From Parvimonas micra (GTDB lineage Bacteria > Bacillota > Clostridia > Tissierellales > Peptoniphilaceae): 64,000 bases of DNA. The translations under genes were made by a program, and so were the position numbers. Each line of letters starts with the position of its first letter. Within the stretch, counting starts at the first letter, position 1. The notes below the pieces were generated by a model. It saw nothing but the letters and a program-made list of their open reading frames with translations. It ran no database searches and was not told where the DNA came from. The DNA is taken from positions 124,001 through 188,000 of the forward strand of contig NZ_CP148048.1 in the NCBI RefSeq assembly GCF_037482165.1. The letters are read 5' to 3'. Shown here piece after piece: positions 8,377-17,587 of the stretch.

Positions 8377-9075
8377 ATGAAAAAGATAAAATTTCATAGT
8401 ATTTATTATAGATTTATATTATTTATACTTACTTTTGCAATTCTTATTATAAATATGATAATAGCTGATAAAAATGCAATAATACAATTCTATAATTTTA
8501 ATATAAAATTATTGAAATTAAATTATATTTTCATTGGAATTTTTATTGCTATTACATTAATTTTTTCTTTTATTGGTTGGAAATTTTATGTCTGTAAAGA
8601 AGGAATATACTTAAGAAAAATAGATTTATTCATTCCTTGGGAAGATGTTGATGCTATAAGTCATGTTTGGATTAATGAATTGAGTATAAGACCTAACGGG
8701 AAACAATATTTGTATAATAGAAAATCTTTAGTAATCTACAGAAAAGATAATAAACCTATTTGCATTTATAATATTTCTTTATTAGCTTTATACACAATAA
8801 AAATATTTAAACCTAGCATTAAAACCAATGTTATTATTGCTACATTGACTACTATTTTTAATGTTGCAGTTAATTTTGGAATACTTTATTATATTTTTTA
8901 TAGAAAATTGGAATTTATAGATATAAAAGTATTTTTAATTTTTATTAGTATTTATGCTATTAAGAGCTTAATAGTACCATTAATAATGGTAATGTACGAA
9001 AATAAAATACATGGACAATACTTATTTCACGATAATGCATATAACAAAAATTCCTCAAAAGTAATTCAATTGTAA
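8377..9075 (+). CDS. Membrane protein, paralogue 1 of a tandem pair
   Basis: 232 residues with two hydrophobic segments near the N-terminus (about 11-29 and 47-70), a central soluble stretch of about 70 residues (VCKEGIYLRKIDLFIPWEDV...ISHVW) and two C-terminal hydrophobic segments (about 160-180 and 188-210). The central part has the look of a small bPH-like domain between membrane helices. It shares its first 15 residues and most of the central domain with the next gene. Start supported by TAGGAG. Function unknown. Confidence 0.7.
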   Translation: MKKIKFHSIYYRFILFILTFAILIINMIIADKNAIIQFYNFNIKLLKLNYIFIGIFIAITLIFSFIGWKFYVCKEGIYLRKIDLFIPWEDVDAISHVWINELSIRPNGKQYLYNRKSLVIYRKDNKPICIYNISLLALYTIKIFKPSIKTNVIIATLTTIFNVAVNFGILYYIFYRKLEFIDIKVFLIFISIYAIKSLIVPLIMVMYENKIHGQYLFHDNAYNKNSSKVIQL

Positions 9076-9090
9076 GTAATAAGGAGAGTT

Positions 9091-9777
9091 ATGAAAAAGA
9101 TAAAATTTCATAGTATTTATTATAGATTTATTTTGTTTATTTTTGCTATTTTTTTAACTAGTATAAATTCAATAGATAGAGTTAATAAAGTTACATTTGA
9201 TTTTAAAGGGTTAAAAGTAGAATATTTAAATATTTGTTTTTTCGTTATTTCAATTGTTCTTATATGGTATTTTGAATTTTTTACTTGGAAATTATATATT
9301 TGTAAGGAAGGAATATATCTTAAAAAAATAGATTTATTTGTTCCATTTGAAGAGATAAATTCTGTGAGTCACGTTTGGTTTAGTTCATTAGGAAGTGTTA
9401 AAGACCGTTCAAGTTATAGTAGAAAATCATTGGTGATTTACAGAAAAAATGACAAGCCCATTGTCGTTTACAATATTTCTTTATTAGCATTATATTTTAT
9501 AAAAAAATACAATTCAAAAGTTGAAATAAATATTATGTCTGCAACTTTAGCAACACTATTTAATGTTTTAGTTAATACATGGTTTCTTTATAGAACATTT
9601 ACAGATTTTAATGGTATGATTAATTATACAGAATTATTTATCTATATCATTATATTTATAATAAAGTTATTAATACCATTTATAATGATTAGAATTCAAA
9701 ATAAAATACATGGAGATTACCTAGAACATGATGTCCCATGGTATGGTTGGGGAAATGACAAGGTTATTAAGTTGTAG
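9091..9777 (+). CDS. Membrane protein, paralogue 2 of a tandem pair
   Basis: 228 residues, clearly homologous over its full length to the preceding gene: identical MKKIKFHSIYYRFILF start, then CKEGIYLKKIDLF, SHVW, SRKSLVIYRK and NISLLALY in the same order, with matching membrane segments. The variable parts are the first periplasmic/extracytoplasmic loop and the C-terminal helices. AAGGAGAG precedes ATG 9091. The pair is a recent-looking local duplication; no recognised function. The gene is followed by two GC-rich repeats and a terminator. Confidence 0.7.
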   Translation: MKKIKFHSIYYRFILFIFAIFLTSINSIDRVNKVTFDFKGLKVEYLNICFFVISIVLIWYFEFFTWKLYICKEGIYLKKIDLFVPFEEINSVSHVWFSSLGSVKDRSSYSRKSLVIYRKNDKPIVVYNISLLALYFIKKYNSKVEINIMSATLATLFNVLVNTWFLYRTFTDFNGMINYTELFIYIIIFIIKLLIPFIMIRIQNKIHGDYLEHDVPWYGWGNDKVIKL

Positions 9778-9798
9778 TTATGAAAAAGGTCAATTATT

Positions 9799-9932
9799 AA
9801 TAAGAACCCCACCCTTCCACGATGCTTCGCATCGGGTGGGGAACCCGGGAACCTTGTTACTTCGTAATAAGAACCCCACCCTTCCACGATGCTTTGCATC
9901 GGGTGGGAACCTGGGAACCTTGTTGTTTCACA
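9799..9932 (+). repeat. Two tandem copies of a 67-bp GC-rich palindromic repeat
   Basis: Copies at 9799-9865 and 9866-9932 differ at only a few bases. Each begins AATAAGAACCCCACCC, contains a hairpin core GATGCTTCGCATC (GATGCTTTGCATC in copy 2) flanked by CCACCC/GGGTGG, and ends GGGAACCTTGTT. A third copy lies inverted at 20468-20529. The GC content is far above the surroundings. No gene is present; open frames across it are by-products. Confidence 0.85.
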
Positions 9933-9935
9933 ATA

Positions 9936-9968
9936 TAAAAAAGTAGCTTATTACAAGCTACCTTTTTA
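9936..9968. terminator. Bidirectional terminator between convergent genes
   Basis: Stem GTAGCTT/AAGCTAC with A run on the left and T run on the right, ending where the minus-strand oxidoreductase stop begins. Confidence 0.8.
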
Positions 9969-10988
9969 TTAAAATTTTATTGCAGAGTATGAATATAGAG
10001 GATAATCTATTTCTTTTCCTTCATTAAAATATGCTCCAGCACCATAAACCCAGTTTGGATTTTTAAGTAATGTTCTTCCTTGGTAAATCATATCACATGC
10101 ATCACTTTGAAGCAAATATTCACATAATCCATAGTCTTCTAAAAGACCAACAGCAGAAACTGTAAGGCCTGCTTTTTTTATTTCTCTACTTAATTCCGCT
10201 TGGTATCCCGGATAAACTAGTGGACTTTTTGGTACAATTCCACCACTTGAAATACTATTGAAAACAACTCCGTCTTCTTTTGCAAGTTTTAGAATCTTTA
10301 TAATGTCTTCTAAAGAATTACCTTTTTCATCATATTCATTAGCAGAAACTCTAATATGAACATCTATGTCAATATTTTTAATTGCTTTTAAAATATCTCC
10401 TAAAAATTTATATCTTTTTTCTAAACTACCACCGTATTCATCATTTCTTTGATTTGATAGGGGAGATAAAAATTGATTAATCAAATATCCATGTGCAGAG
10501 TGGATTTCTACAAAGTCAAAACCCGCTTGTTTTGCAAGTTTTACAGAATTTATAAAATCATCTTGTAAAGAAATAATTTCTTCTTTAGTCAATTCTCTTG
10601 GTGCTTTTTCATCTGCAAATGGAATTGCACTTGGTGCTACAATATCATCATAGGAAGCATCTGCTTTTCTTCCTGCATGACTTAATTGAATTCCAATTTT
10701 GCAATCATAATTATGAACTCTATCTACAAGCTCTTTAAAAGCTTTCATTTGAATTTCATTGTATAATCCTAAATCTACTTTTCTAATTCCACCAGTAGGA
10801 TTAACCATAGTTGCTTCTATAATTATTCCTGCAACACCGCCTAAAGCTCTTGCCACATAGTGATCAAAATGCTCTTTAGTTAAAACTCCATCTACAGTTT
10901 TTGAATGGAACATACACATTGGTGCCATAACAACTCTATTTTTAAATCTATTTCTACCTATTTCCATAGGGCTTAAAAGTTTACTCAT
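9969..10988 (-). CDS. Old yellow enzyme-family NADH:flavin oxidoreductase (NamA/YqjM-like)
   Basis: 339-residue cytoplasmic FMN enzyme with a single TIM-barrel domain, lacking the C-terminal FeS/FAD extension of 2,4-dienoyl-CoA reductases. Seen: NRVVMAPMCM near residue 18, the substrate-binding H-x-x-H region (HSAHGYLINQFLSP, near 165-178), NQRNDEYGGS, and the late GRTLLKNPNWV. Such enzymes reduce activated C=C bonds of alpha,beta-unsaturated carbonyls, often in detoxification. AGGAGG precedes ATG at 10988. It stands alone, reading toward the GC-rich repeats. Physiological substrate unknown. Confidence 0.88.
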   Translation of the reverse strand: MSKLLSPMEIGRNRFKNRVVMAPMCMFHSKTVDGVLTKEHFDHYVARALGGVAGIIIEATMVNPTGGIRKVDLGLYNEIQMKAFKELVDRVHNYDCKIGIQLSHAGRKADASYDDIVAPSAIPFADEKAPRELTKEEIISLQDDFINSVKLAKQAGFDFVEIHSAHGYLINQFLSPLSNQRNDEYGGSLEKRYKFLGDILKAIKNIDIDVHIRVSANEYDEKGNSLEDIIKILKLAKEDGVVFNSISSGGIVPKSPLVYPGYQAELSREIKKAGLTVSAVGLLEDYGLCEYLLQSDACDMIYQGRTLLKNPNWVYGAGAYFNEGKEIDYPLYSYSAIKF

Positions 10989-11090
10989 AAAAAACCTCCT
11001 ATATTTTTCTGACTAATTTATACCCTAATTTTTTTAGATAATGATTATTTATTAAAATATTTTCTAAAAAACAGTTTAAAAATAGGTAAC

Positions 11091-11122
11091 AAAAAAGCTG
11101 TTACTTTCATAACAGCTTTTTA
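11091..11122 (-). terminator. Terminator after the gcv operon
   Basis: Stem AAAGCTGTTA/TAACAGCTTT with T-rich ends on both strands, just beyond the gcvPB stop codon. Confidence 0.85.
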
Positions 11123-11132
11123 AAAATTTATA

Positions 11133-12581
11133 CTATTTTGTATATTTTAAGATTAATTCTTTTGCAGCTAATGTTTCATCAGGACGTTTAATTTCTGTAT
11201 CATGAGGTGCTGCATGAACTATTTCAGGATTTGTTTCAGCTTCTTTAGCAATCTTAATTAGAGATTCTGCAAATCCGTCAAGAGTTTCTTTTGATTCACT
11301 TTCAGTAGGTTCAATCATCATTGCTTCATGAACAATCAATGGGAAGTATACAGTTGGTGGATGATATCCCATATCCATCAATCTCTTAGCTACGTCAAGA
11401 GTTACTAATCCGTTAGGATTCTTTAATCCACCGAGTACAAATTCATGTTTGAACTTAACATTTTCAGGAAGATTGTAGTAACCTCTTAATTTATTTGCTA
11501 AGTAATTAGAATTTAATACTGCATAATCACTTGATTTCTTAAGTCCATCAGCGCCTAAAGCTAAGATATAAGCATAAGCTCTAACTAATACACCAAAGTG
11601 TCCATAGAAATCTTTCATCTTACCTAATGTTTTTGGAACATCATAAGATAAGCTGTATTTTTCACCATTTTTAACTACAATAGGAACTGGTAAGAAGTCT
11701 TTTAAGAAATCTTTACATCCAACATAACCTGCACCAGGACCTCCACCACCGTGAGGAGTAGAGAATGTCTTATGAAGATTGTAATGAATTGCATCAAATC
11801 CCATATCTCCAGGTCTAACATGTCCTAAAATTGCATTGGCATTTGCTCCATCATAATATACTAAACCGCCAGCATCGTGTACGATTTTTGTAATTTCTTG
11901 AATTTCTTTTTCGAATAATCCTAATGTATTAGGGTTAGTAAGCATAAGTCCTGCAGTATCATCGCCAACAGCTGCTTTTAATGCTTCAATATCAACTAAT
12001 CCGCTTTCACAAGATTTAATTTCGATAATTTTATAACCTGCCATTGTAGCTGTTGCAGGGTTAGTTCCGTGAGCTGAGTCAGGAATTATAATCTTATCTC
12101 TTTGGAAATCTTTGTTGTTTTCATGATATGCTTTAAATAACATAATACCTGTTATTTCACCATGAGCTCCGGCAGCAGGTTGTAATGTGCAAGCATCCAT
12201 ACCTGAAGTTTCATTTAAAGCTTCTCCAAGTTCATACATTAATTGCAAAGCACCTTGAGCTCCACATTCAGGAATATTTGGATGAAGTGTTGCAAAACCT
12301 GGAAGAGCACACATAGCTTCGTTGATTTTTGGATTGTATTTCATTGTACAAGATCCTAGTGGATAAAATCCTGTATCAACACCAAAGTTTTTATTTGAAA
12401 GATTTACAAAATGTCTAACAACTTCTGGTTCAGAAACTTCCGGTAAATCAATTTCGCCATCATTTAATAGTTCAGCAGGAATTAGCTCTTTAATACATAC
12501 ATCTTCAACATCCAATTCTGGTAATTTATGACCAATTTTACCAGGTTTTGATAGTTCAAATATTAATTTATCGTATTTCAT
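11133..12581 (-). CDS. gcvPB: Glycine dehydrogenase (decarboxylating) subunit 2
   Basis: 482-residue PLP enzyme, the catalytic half of the split P-protein of the glycine cleavage system, which decarboxylates glycine and transfers aminomethyl to lipoyl-GcvH. The PLP lysine is in [16 protein letters not shown] (Lys271). Other family segments are [13 protein letters not shown] near 78 and [12 protein letters not shown] near 167. Its start lies one base after the stop of gcvPA, so the subunits are translated in tandem. Order on the minus strand is gcvT, gcvPA, gcvPB; gcvH and lpd are not adjacent. In a fermentative anaerobe the system may run in the direction of glycine synthesis or feed one-carbon units; direction is not deducible here. 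Confidence 0.97.
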   Translation of the reverse strand: MKYDKLIFELSKPGKIGHKLPELDVEDVCIKELIPAELLNDGEIDLPEVSEPEVVRHFVNLSNKNFGVDTGFYPLGSCTMKYNPKINEAMCALPGFATLHPNIPECGAQGALQLMYELGEALNETSGMDACTLQPAAGAHGEITGIMLFKAYHENNKDFQRDKIIIPDSAHGTNPATATMAGYKIIEIKSCESGLVDIEALKAAVGDDTAGLMLTNPNTLGLFEKEIQEITKIVHDAGGLVYYDGANANAILGHVRPGDMGFDAIHYNLHKTFSTPHGGGGPGAGYVGCKDFLKDFLPVPIVVKNGEKYSLSYDVPKTLGKMKDFYGHFGVLVRAYAYILALGADGLKKSSDYAVLNSNYLANKLRGYYNLPENVKFKHEFVLGGLKNPNGLVTLDVAKRLMDMGYHPPTVYFPLIVHEAMMIEPTESESKETLDGFAESLIKIAKEAETNPEIVHAAPHDTEIKRPDETLAAKELILKYTK

Positions 12582-12582
12582 A

Positions 12583-13926
12583 TTATGCTTCCTCCAATAC
12601 CTTACATAGTTTGTCTATTTCTTCCTTAGTACGTTTTTCAGTAACTGCAAACATAATAACATTTTCTAATTCAGGATAATACTTTCCAAGATCGAAACCG
12701 CCGATTATACCATTTTCAAATAATTTCTTATTTAATTCACAAACCGGTTTTTTAGCTTTTAATGCAAATTCTTTATAGAAAGGTGCATCAAAAACTTTTT
12801 CGAATTTACCTGTTTCTAAAAGTTTCTTATAAAGATAATGAGATTTCTTTATACATTGTTTTGAAAGTTCTTTAAGACCTTCTTTACCCAAAAGATCCAT
12901 ATAAATTGCTGCAGTCAAAACATTGATACCTTGGTTAGAACAGATATTTGAAGTAGCTTTATCTCTCTTAATATGTTGTTCTCTGGCTGATAGAGTAAGA
13001 ACCCAACATCTCTTTCCATCTCTGTCAACAGTTTGTCCAACTATTCTTCCTGGAATCTTTCTTAAAAATTCTTTATTAACAGCCATAAATCCTAAGTATG
13101 GTCCACCATATGAAATAGGAATACCTAGTGATTGAGCTTCACCAACAACTACATCAACATTACAATCAGATGGTTTCTTTAAAGTTCCTAAAGAAGAAGG
13201 GTCAACAGAAACTACTGAGTAACATTTTTTATATTCATGTGCTAGTTCAGAAACCTTAGTTACATCTTCAATATTACCGAAGAAGTTTGGATTTTGAACT
13301 AAAACAGCTCCAACTTCATCATTTAATTTTGCTTTTAAATCATCAATACAAGTTACACCGTTACAAGTTTTAACAACTTCCATTTCAATATGTTGAGCAT
13401 GAAGGTAAGTTTTTAAAACTTCTCTTGACCAAGGTGCAATAGCTTCAGAAACTAAAACTTTTTTCTTCTTAGCATGATGTGCAGTCATAATTGCTGCTTC
13501 AGCTAAACTTGTTCCTTGATCATAAAGTGATGCATTCGCATATTCCATACCAGTAAGATTAGAAATCATTGTTTGGAATTCAAATATATATTGTAAAGTA
13601 CCTTGACTGATTTCTGGTTGATATGGAGTGTATGAAGTTAAAAATTCACTTCTACTGATTATTGTTGGAATAACAGCAGGAATATAATGATCATAAGCTC
13701 CAGCACCTAAAAATGTTGTATATTCACTTGAAGATGCATTTTTACTTGCTAACTTAGTTAGATAGTTATATACTTCCAACTCACTCTTTGCTTTTGGAAT
13801 ATTTAATTCTCTCTTTAATTTTAATTCTTCAGGAATATCTGAGAATAAATCTTCAACAGAATTAACACCAAGGCTATCTAACATATCTTTAACATCTTGT
13901 TCTGTTAGAGAAATATAAGGATACAT
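12583..13926 (-). CDS. gcvPA: Glycine dehydrogenase (decarboxylating) subunit 1
   Basis: 447 residues, the N-terminal-half homologue of P-protein and partner of GcvPB. Seen: the N-terminal [31 protein letters not shown] near 73, [13 protein letters not shown] near 99, and GREQH-like [20 protein letters not shown] near 313. The PLP lysine belongs to GcvPB, as is normal for this split form. ATG 13926 is preceded by GGAGG within 12 bases. It is 26 bases downstream of gcvT, with no terminator between. Confidence 0.97.
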   Translation of the reverse strand: MYPYISLTEQDVKDMLDSLGVNSVEDLFSDIPEELKLKRELNIPKAKSELEVYNYLTKLASKNASSSEYTTFLGAGAYDHYIPAVIPTIISRSEFLTSYTPYQPEISQGTLQYIFEFQTMISNLTGMEYANASLYDQGTSLAEAAIMTAHHAKKKKVLVSEAIAPWSREVLKTYLHAQHIEMEVVKTCNGVTCIDDLKAKLNDEVGAVLVQNPNFFGNIEDVTKVSELAHEYKKCYSVVSVDPSSLGTLKKPSDCNVDVVVGEAQSLGIPISYGGPYLGFMAVNKEFLRKIPGRIVGQTVDRDGKRCWVLTLSAREQHIKRDKATSNICSNQGINVLTAAIYMDLLGKEGLKELSKQCIKKSHYLYKKLLETGKFEKVFDAPFYKEFALKAKKPVCELNKKLFENGIIGGFDLGKYYPELENVIMFAVTEKRTKEEIDKLCKVLEEA

Positions 13927-13952
13927 ATAGAATTTACCTCCTAATAATTTAA

Positions 13953-15056
13953 TTATTTTTTAAGAAATTTCTTGCTTATTAATACAGCAGGAACCTTTTT
14001 ATTTCTAATTTCAACTTGAACTTCATTTCCTACTTCAGCTTGATCAGCATCAACAATTACATTTGCAATAGTTTTGCCTAATGTAGGTGACATATAACCA
14101 GTTGTAACAAATCCGATTTCTTTATCACCTTTAAATACTTTTGCTCCATGTCTTGCAATACCTTTACCAGTCAATTCAAGACCGATTAATTTTCTAGGAA
14201 CACCAGCTTCTTTAAGTTTAGTTAAAGCAGCCTTACCAATGAAATCAGCTTCTTGTTTTAATTTTACAAAATATCCAAGTCCAGCTTCAAGCGGAGTGAT
14301 TACATCATCCATTTCATTTCCGTAAAGAGGAAGAGCAGCTTCGAATCTTAAAGTATCTCTACAACCTAAACCGCAAGGCATAACTCCATCTTCTTTACCA
14401 ATTTTTAGAATTTCATCCCATAATTTATTCATATTTTCAGCTGAACCATAAATTTCGAATCCGTCTTCACCTGTATAACCAGTACGAGAAACTAAGAATT
14501 TTCCACAATCTCCAAGTTCAACATTTTCTTTAAAAGTAAAGAATTTTATATCATTTGCTAAATCAACATTTTTAGCTAATTTTTGTAAAACTTTTTCAGC
14601 CTTAGGGCCTTGTAATGCAATTTGTGCAGTTTCTGATGAAATATTTTTTATTTCTACATCATAGTTTCCTTTTTGTTTTAAGAACCAAGCAAAGTCTTTG
14701 TCAGTATTTGCAGCATTAACTACAATATACATATCATCTTTACCTTTTCTGTAAACTAGTAAATCATCAACAACTCCACCGTTTTCATTACATAATAAAG
14801 AGTAAATAACTTGTCCATCACCAATAGTTGTCAAATCATTAGTGATTAAATGATTAACATAGTCAAAAGCGTCTTTTCCTTTAACAGTAACTTCTCCCAT
14901 ATGTGAAACGTCGAATAATCCAGCATTATTTCTTACTGCATTATGTTCAGCAGCCAATCCTTCATATTTAACAGGTAATAACCAACCTGCGTAATCTACA
15001 ACTTCTCCTCCATATGAAATGTGTTTTTCGTACAATGGTGTTTTTTGTGCAGCCAT
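13953..15056 (-). CDS. gcvT: Aminomethyltransferase, T-protein of glycine cleavage
   Basis: 367-residue cytoplasmic tetrahydrofolate-dependent enzyme that takes the aminomethyl group from lipoyl-GcvH, releasing ammonia and forming methylene-THF. Family features: N-terminal TPLYEKHISYGGEVVDYAGWLLP, GLFDVSHMGEV near 46, the folate-binding region SRTGYTGEDGFE near 190 and the C-terminal GYMSPTLGKTIA. ATG 15056 follows AAGGAGG. It is the first gene of the operon; a promoter is seen at 15127-15155 and I find no glycine riboswitch in the short leader. Confidence 0.97.
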   Translation of the reverse strand: MAAQKTPLYEKHISYGGEVVDYAGWLLPVKYEGLAAEHNAVRNNAGLFDVSHMGEVTVKGKDAFDYVNHLITNDLTTIGDGQVIYSLLCNENGGVVDDLLVYRKGKDDMYIVVNAANTDKDFAWFLKQKGNYDVEIKNISSETAQIALQGPKAEKVLQKLAKNVDLANDIKFFTFKENVELGDCGKFLVSRTGYTGEDGFEIYGSAENMNKLWDEILKIGKEDGVMPCGLGCRDTLRFEAALPLYGNEMDDVITPLEAGLGYFVKLKQEADFIGKAALTKLKEAGVPRKLIGLELTGKGIARHGAKVFKGDKEIGFVTTGYMSPTLGKTIANVIVDADQAEVGNEVQVEIRNKKVPAVLISKKFLKK

Positions 15057-15126
15057 ATCAAATTCCTCCTTAAATTTTAATAGAAATCAATTACCTCTCA
15101 TAAGATAACCCTTTTTCCTTAATGTA

Positions 15127-15155
15127 ATTATAGTATAAAAAAATAAAAAATACAA
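15127..15155 (-). promoter_or_regulatory. Promoter of the gcvT-gcvPA-gcvPB operon
   Basis: On the minus strand, TTGTAT (15150-15155), 17-base spacer, TATAAT (15127-15132). The leader to gcvT is about 65 bases. Confidence 0.75.
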
Positions 15156-15643
15156 TAGTCTTTTTACAAAAACATAAAAAGTTTTTTATCAAACTAAAAT
15201 AATTATTTATATAATTAACAAAATAGATTAATAGGAAAACAAAAACGTTTTTATTTTAACTTATAGATTAGTAATATATAAAAAATATACCCTTAATATT
15301 AAAAAAATTATAAAAAAATAGAGAAGTTTTTTATAATTTTATTAAAAAACTTTATCTACAGAAATATAATTGGTAAGAAATCTTATAACTATTAGTAAAA
15401 AAATAAAAAACATTAATTTTTTAAAAAGTTTTTCAAAAAATCAAAAAAATTTTTAATATTTTTATAAAATTTTTTTAATTTTACATAAAATATGTTACAA
15501 AAGTTAAAATAATCAAAAAATGATGACTATTTGTCAAAAAAATTTTTATTTTTTTATATTATTTTCTTAATGAAAAAATTTAAGATATATATCCTATACA
15601 CTAAAATTATTTATTAAAAAAATAGAAACGTTATTCAAAAATA

Positions 15644-15672
15644 TTGATTTATTATTTTATACTTGATATTAT
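15644..15672 (+). promoter_or_regulatory. Promoter of the ATP-NAD kinase-like gene
   Basis: TTGATT (15644-15649), 17-base spacer, TATTAT (15667-15672), 67 bases before the start codon. Confidence 0.6.
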
Positions 15673-15739
15673 TAGGGTATAAAACTTTTATAAAATATTA
15701 ATTCAAAAACAATTTAGTATTCAAATAGAGGAGGACATT

Positions 15740-16855
15740 ATGAAAAAAATTGGACTTTTGGTAAATCCCATTGCTGGAATGGGTGGTAGAGTTGGACTTA
15801 AAGGAACTGACGGAGCAGATATTTTAGAAAAAGCAATTTCGCTTGGTGCTGTTCAAGAAGCTCCTGAAAAGGCAAAGAAAGCTTTAGCTAAAGTTGTTGA
15901 ATTAAAAGATAAGTTTAAAATTTATACTGCAAGTGGTCTAATGGGTGAAGAAGAATGTAAAGAGCTTGGACTAAATTATGAAGTTGTCTATAATTCAGCT
16001 GAAAAATCTTCAGTTACAGATTCAAAAGAACTTTTGAAATACTTTTTAGAAAATGGTATTGAATTGATTTTCTTTGTCGGTGGAGATGGAACAGCTAGAG
16101 ATGTTTATTCTGTTATCGAAGATAAAATAGCTGTAATCGGAGTTCCTGCAGGAGTAAAAATCCATTCACCTGTTTATGGAAATACTCCTGAACAAGCTGG
16201 AAGTTTGCTTTTTGAAGTTATAAATGGAGTTGAGCTTCCGGTAATTGAAAAAGATGTTGTGGATATTGACGAAGATGCCTTTAGAGATGATAGAGTGGAA
16301 GTTAGACTTTACGGTTATTTAAAAGTACCTTATGATCAAAGGTATTTACAAAACAAAAAATCACAAACTCCTCAATCAGATAGTGATGCTCAAGTTTCAA
16401 TTGCATGCGATATAATTGATGATATGAAAGATGATATCTTTTATATAATTGGATCAGGAACAACTCCTATGTACATTATGAAAGAATTGGACTTGCCATA
16501 TACTGTACTCGGTGTTGATATAATAAAAAATAAAAAACTTGTAAAAAAAGATTGTAGTGAAAAAGACATACTTGAAGTAATCGGAGATGAAAGAGCTATT
16601 TTGGTTGTGACTCCAATGGGGGGTCAAGGTTATGTTTTTGGTCGTGGAAATCAACAACTAAGCGCAAATGTTTTAAGAAAAATTGATAAAAAAGATATCA
16701 TAATAATTGCTACAAATGGAAAGTTGGAGAGTATAACATCAGGACATCTTGTAGCTTATACAATGGACGAAGAAATAGATAAAAAATTAAAGGGCTATTA
16801 TAGAGTTAAAATTGGATATGAAAGAGAAAAAATGATGTTAGTTGATAATGAATAA
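15740..16855 (+). CDS. ATP-NAD/AcoX kinase family protein
   Basis: 371-residue soluble protein. The start IGLLVNPIAGMGGRVGLKGTDG, the FFVGGDGTARDVY motif near residue 113 and GVPAGVKIHSPVYGNTP near 134 are those of the COG3199 branch of the NAD kinase/diacylglycerol kinase superfamily, where GGDGT binds the phosphate donor. AcoX-type members are found next to acetoin dehydrogenase genes, but there is no such context here. It is longer than housekeeping NAD kinases (about 270-300 residues) because of a C-terminal region with a second nucleotide-like fold (IIGSGTTPMYIMKEL, IVVTPMGGQGYVFGRG). Whether it makes NADP is unproven. GAGGAGG precedes ATG 15740. Confidence 0.82.
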   Translation: MKKIGLLVNPIAGMGGRVGLKGTDGADILEKAISLGAVQEAPEKAKKALAKVVELKDKFKIYTASGLMGEEECKELGLNYEVVYNSAEKSSVTDSKELLKYFLENGIELIFFVGGDGTARDVYSVIEDKIAVIGVPAGVKIHSPVYGNTPEQAGSLLFEVINGVELPVIEKDVVDIDEDAFRDDRVEVRLYGYLKVPYDQRYLQNKKSQTPQSDSDAQVSIACDIIDDMKDDIFYIIGSGTTPMYIMKELDLPYTVLGVDIIKNKKLVKKDCSEKDILEVIGDERAILVVTPMGGQGYVFGRGNQQLSANVLRKIDKKDIIIIATNGKLESITSGHLVAYTMDEEIDKKLKGYYRVKIGYEREKMMLVDNE

Positions 16856-16862
16856 AAAATTA

Positions 16863-16888
16863 GGCGATAGAAATATCGTCTTTTTTTG
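16863..16888 (+). terminator. Terminator after the NAD-kinase-like gene
   Basis: Stem GGCGATA/TATCGTC and T7 run. Confidence 0.8.
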
Positions 16889-17002
16889 TCTAGTATTTGA
16901 ATTATAATTTTTTTAACTTAAATATATGTGAATATTCTATCATTAATTTTGTATAAAAATTTTATACATTTTTATTTAGTACTACCTTTTTGAGCTAAAG
17001 TG

Positions 17003-17011
17003 TGTTATAAT
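17003..17011 (+). promoter_or_regulatory. Extended -10 promoter of 6S RNA
   Basis: TGT-TATAAT at 17003-17011 with no good -35 at the expected position. It ends seven bases before the first base of the closing stem of 6S RNA. Confidence 0.65.
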
Positions 17012-17017
17012 AATATT

Positions 17018-17172
17018 GTCTAAGGTTCCTGTCTGATTATGCCTACAGAATTAATAAGGGATTACGGAGTTCTTACTTTGATGGCAGCTCCATTGTGGAG
17101 AAACCGTGAGATTTAAGACAGTTTGCCCACCTTCAAATGCGAAGGTTTATATAATGGCAGGAGCCAAAAGAC
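17018..17172 (+). ncRNA. ssrS: 6S RNA
   Basis: About 155 nt regulatory RNA that mimics an open promoter and binds sigma-A RNA polymerase. The ends pair: GTCT (17018-17021) with AGAC (17169-17172) and GGTTCCTG with CAGGAGCC. The 3' arm holds the conserved CCCACCTTC...GAAGGTTTATA hairpin and then GGCAGG, as in Firmicutes 6S RNAs, and a mostly unpaired bubble lies in the middle (around AAGGGATTACGG and AAACCGTGAGAT). A -10 element sits at the right distance upstream. I see no terminator hairpin between its 3' end and the ytxH start 36 bases downstream, so it may be processed from a ytxH transcript. Identification is from structure and consensus memory. Confidence 0.85.
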
Positions 17173-17208
17173 ATTTTTAATAAAATAATAAATAATTAGG
17201 AGGTTTTT

Positions 17209-17577
17209 ATGAGCTTATCAAAGTATATTGAACAAAGACGTTTAGAAAGAGAAAGAGAAGTTAGAAGAAAAATAAGAAAAGAAAAAGCAGTTAGTGCTGC
17301 AAAAATTGCTGCAGGAGTTGCTGTTGGTGCAGGAGTAGGAATCTTATTTGCTCCTAAATCAGGTAAAGAAACTAGAGAAGATATCGTTAGAGTGACTAAA
17401 GACGGTGTTGAATATGTAAGCGAAAATGTAAATAGTGCAGTTAAAGTGGTTGCTGAAAAAGCTAAAGAAGTTAAAGAAGCTGTTGGAGAAAAATATGACG
17501 ATTTCGCAAATAGAAATATGACAGAAATTTCTCCAGAAGTTGAAGAAATGGATATAAAAGAAGAAATAGAAGAATAG
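17209..17577 (+). CDS. YtxH-domain protein
   Basis: 122 residues. A basic N-terminal stretch rich in R, E and K (residues 8-28) is followed by a glycine/alanine-rich helix (AAKIAAGVAVGAGVGILFAPKSGKETRED), the defining YtxH/GvpP motif, then an amphipathic acidic helical tail. YtxH proteins are stress-related, small membrane-associated proteins of unclear mechanism. AGGAGG precedes ATG 17209. It lies directly after 6S RNA, and the next gene starts 10 bases after its stop, so the pair forms one operon. Confidence 0.85.
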   Translation: MSLSKYIEQRRLEREREVRRKIRKEKAVSAAKIAAGVAVGAGVGILFAPKSGKETREDIVRVTKDGVEYVSENVNSAVKVVAEKAKEVKEAVGEKYDDFANRNMTEISPEVEEMDIKEEIEE

Positions 17578-17587
17578 TGAGGAAAAA

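Larger units (their letters stand above)
15057..15739. other. Long AT-rich divergent intergenic region
   Basis: Nearly 700 bases, mostly A and T with long homopolymer runs, between gcvT and the NAD-kinase-like gene. It holds one clear promoter on each side (15127-15155 minus, 15644-15672 plus). No ORF, structured RNA or copy of the repeat families was seen. The tracts would be expected to be intrinsically curved or poorly nucleated by HU-like proteins, which is inference. Confidence 0.6.

Noticed and set aside
9728-9946. Small ORFs covering the 67-bp repeats
   Set aside because: They run across the tandem repeats on both strands, have no ribosome-binding site and overlap the end of a real gene.
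15057-15130. Glycine riboswitch upstream of gcvT
   Set aside because: The leader is about 65 bases from the promoter and lacks the GGAGAG and other aptamer blocks.
15200-15640. Origin of replication or DnaA-box cluster in the long AT-rich intergenic region
   Set aside because: No TTATNCACA-type boxes were recognised, and neither dnaA nor other origin genes are near.
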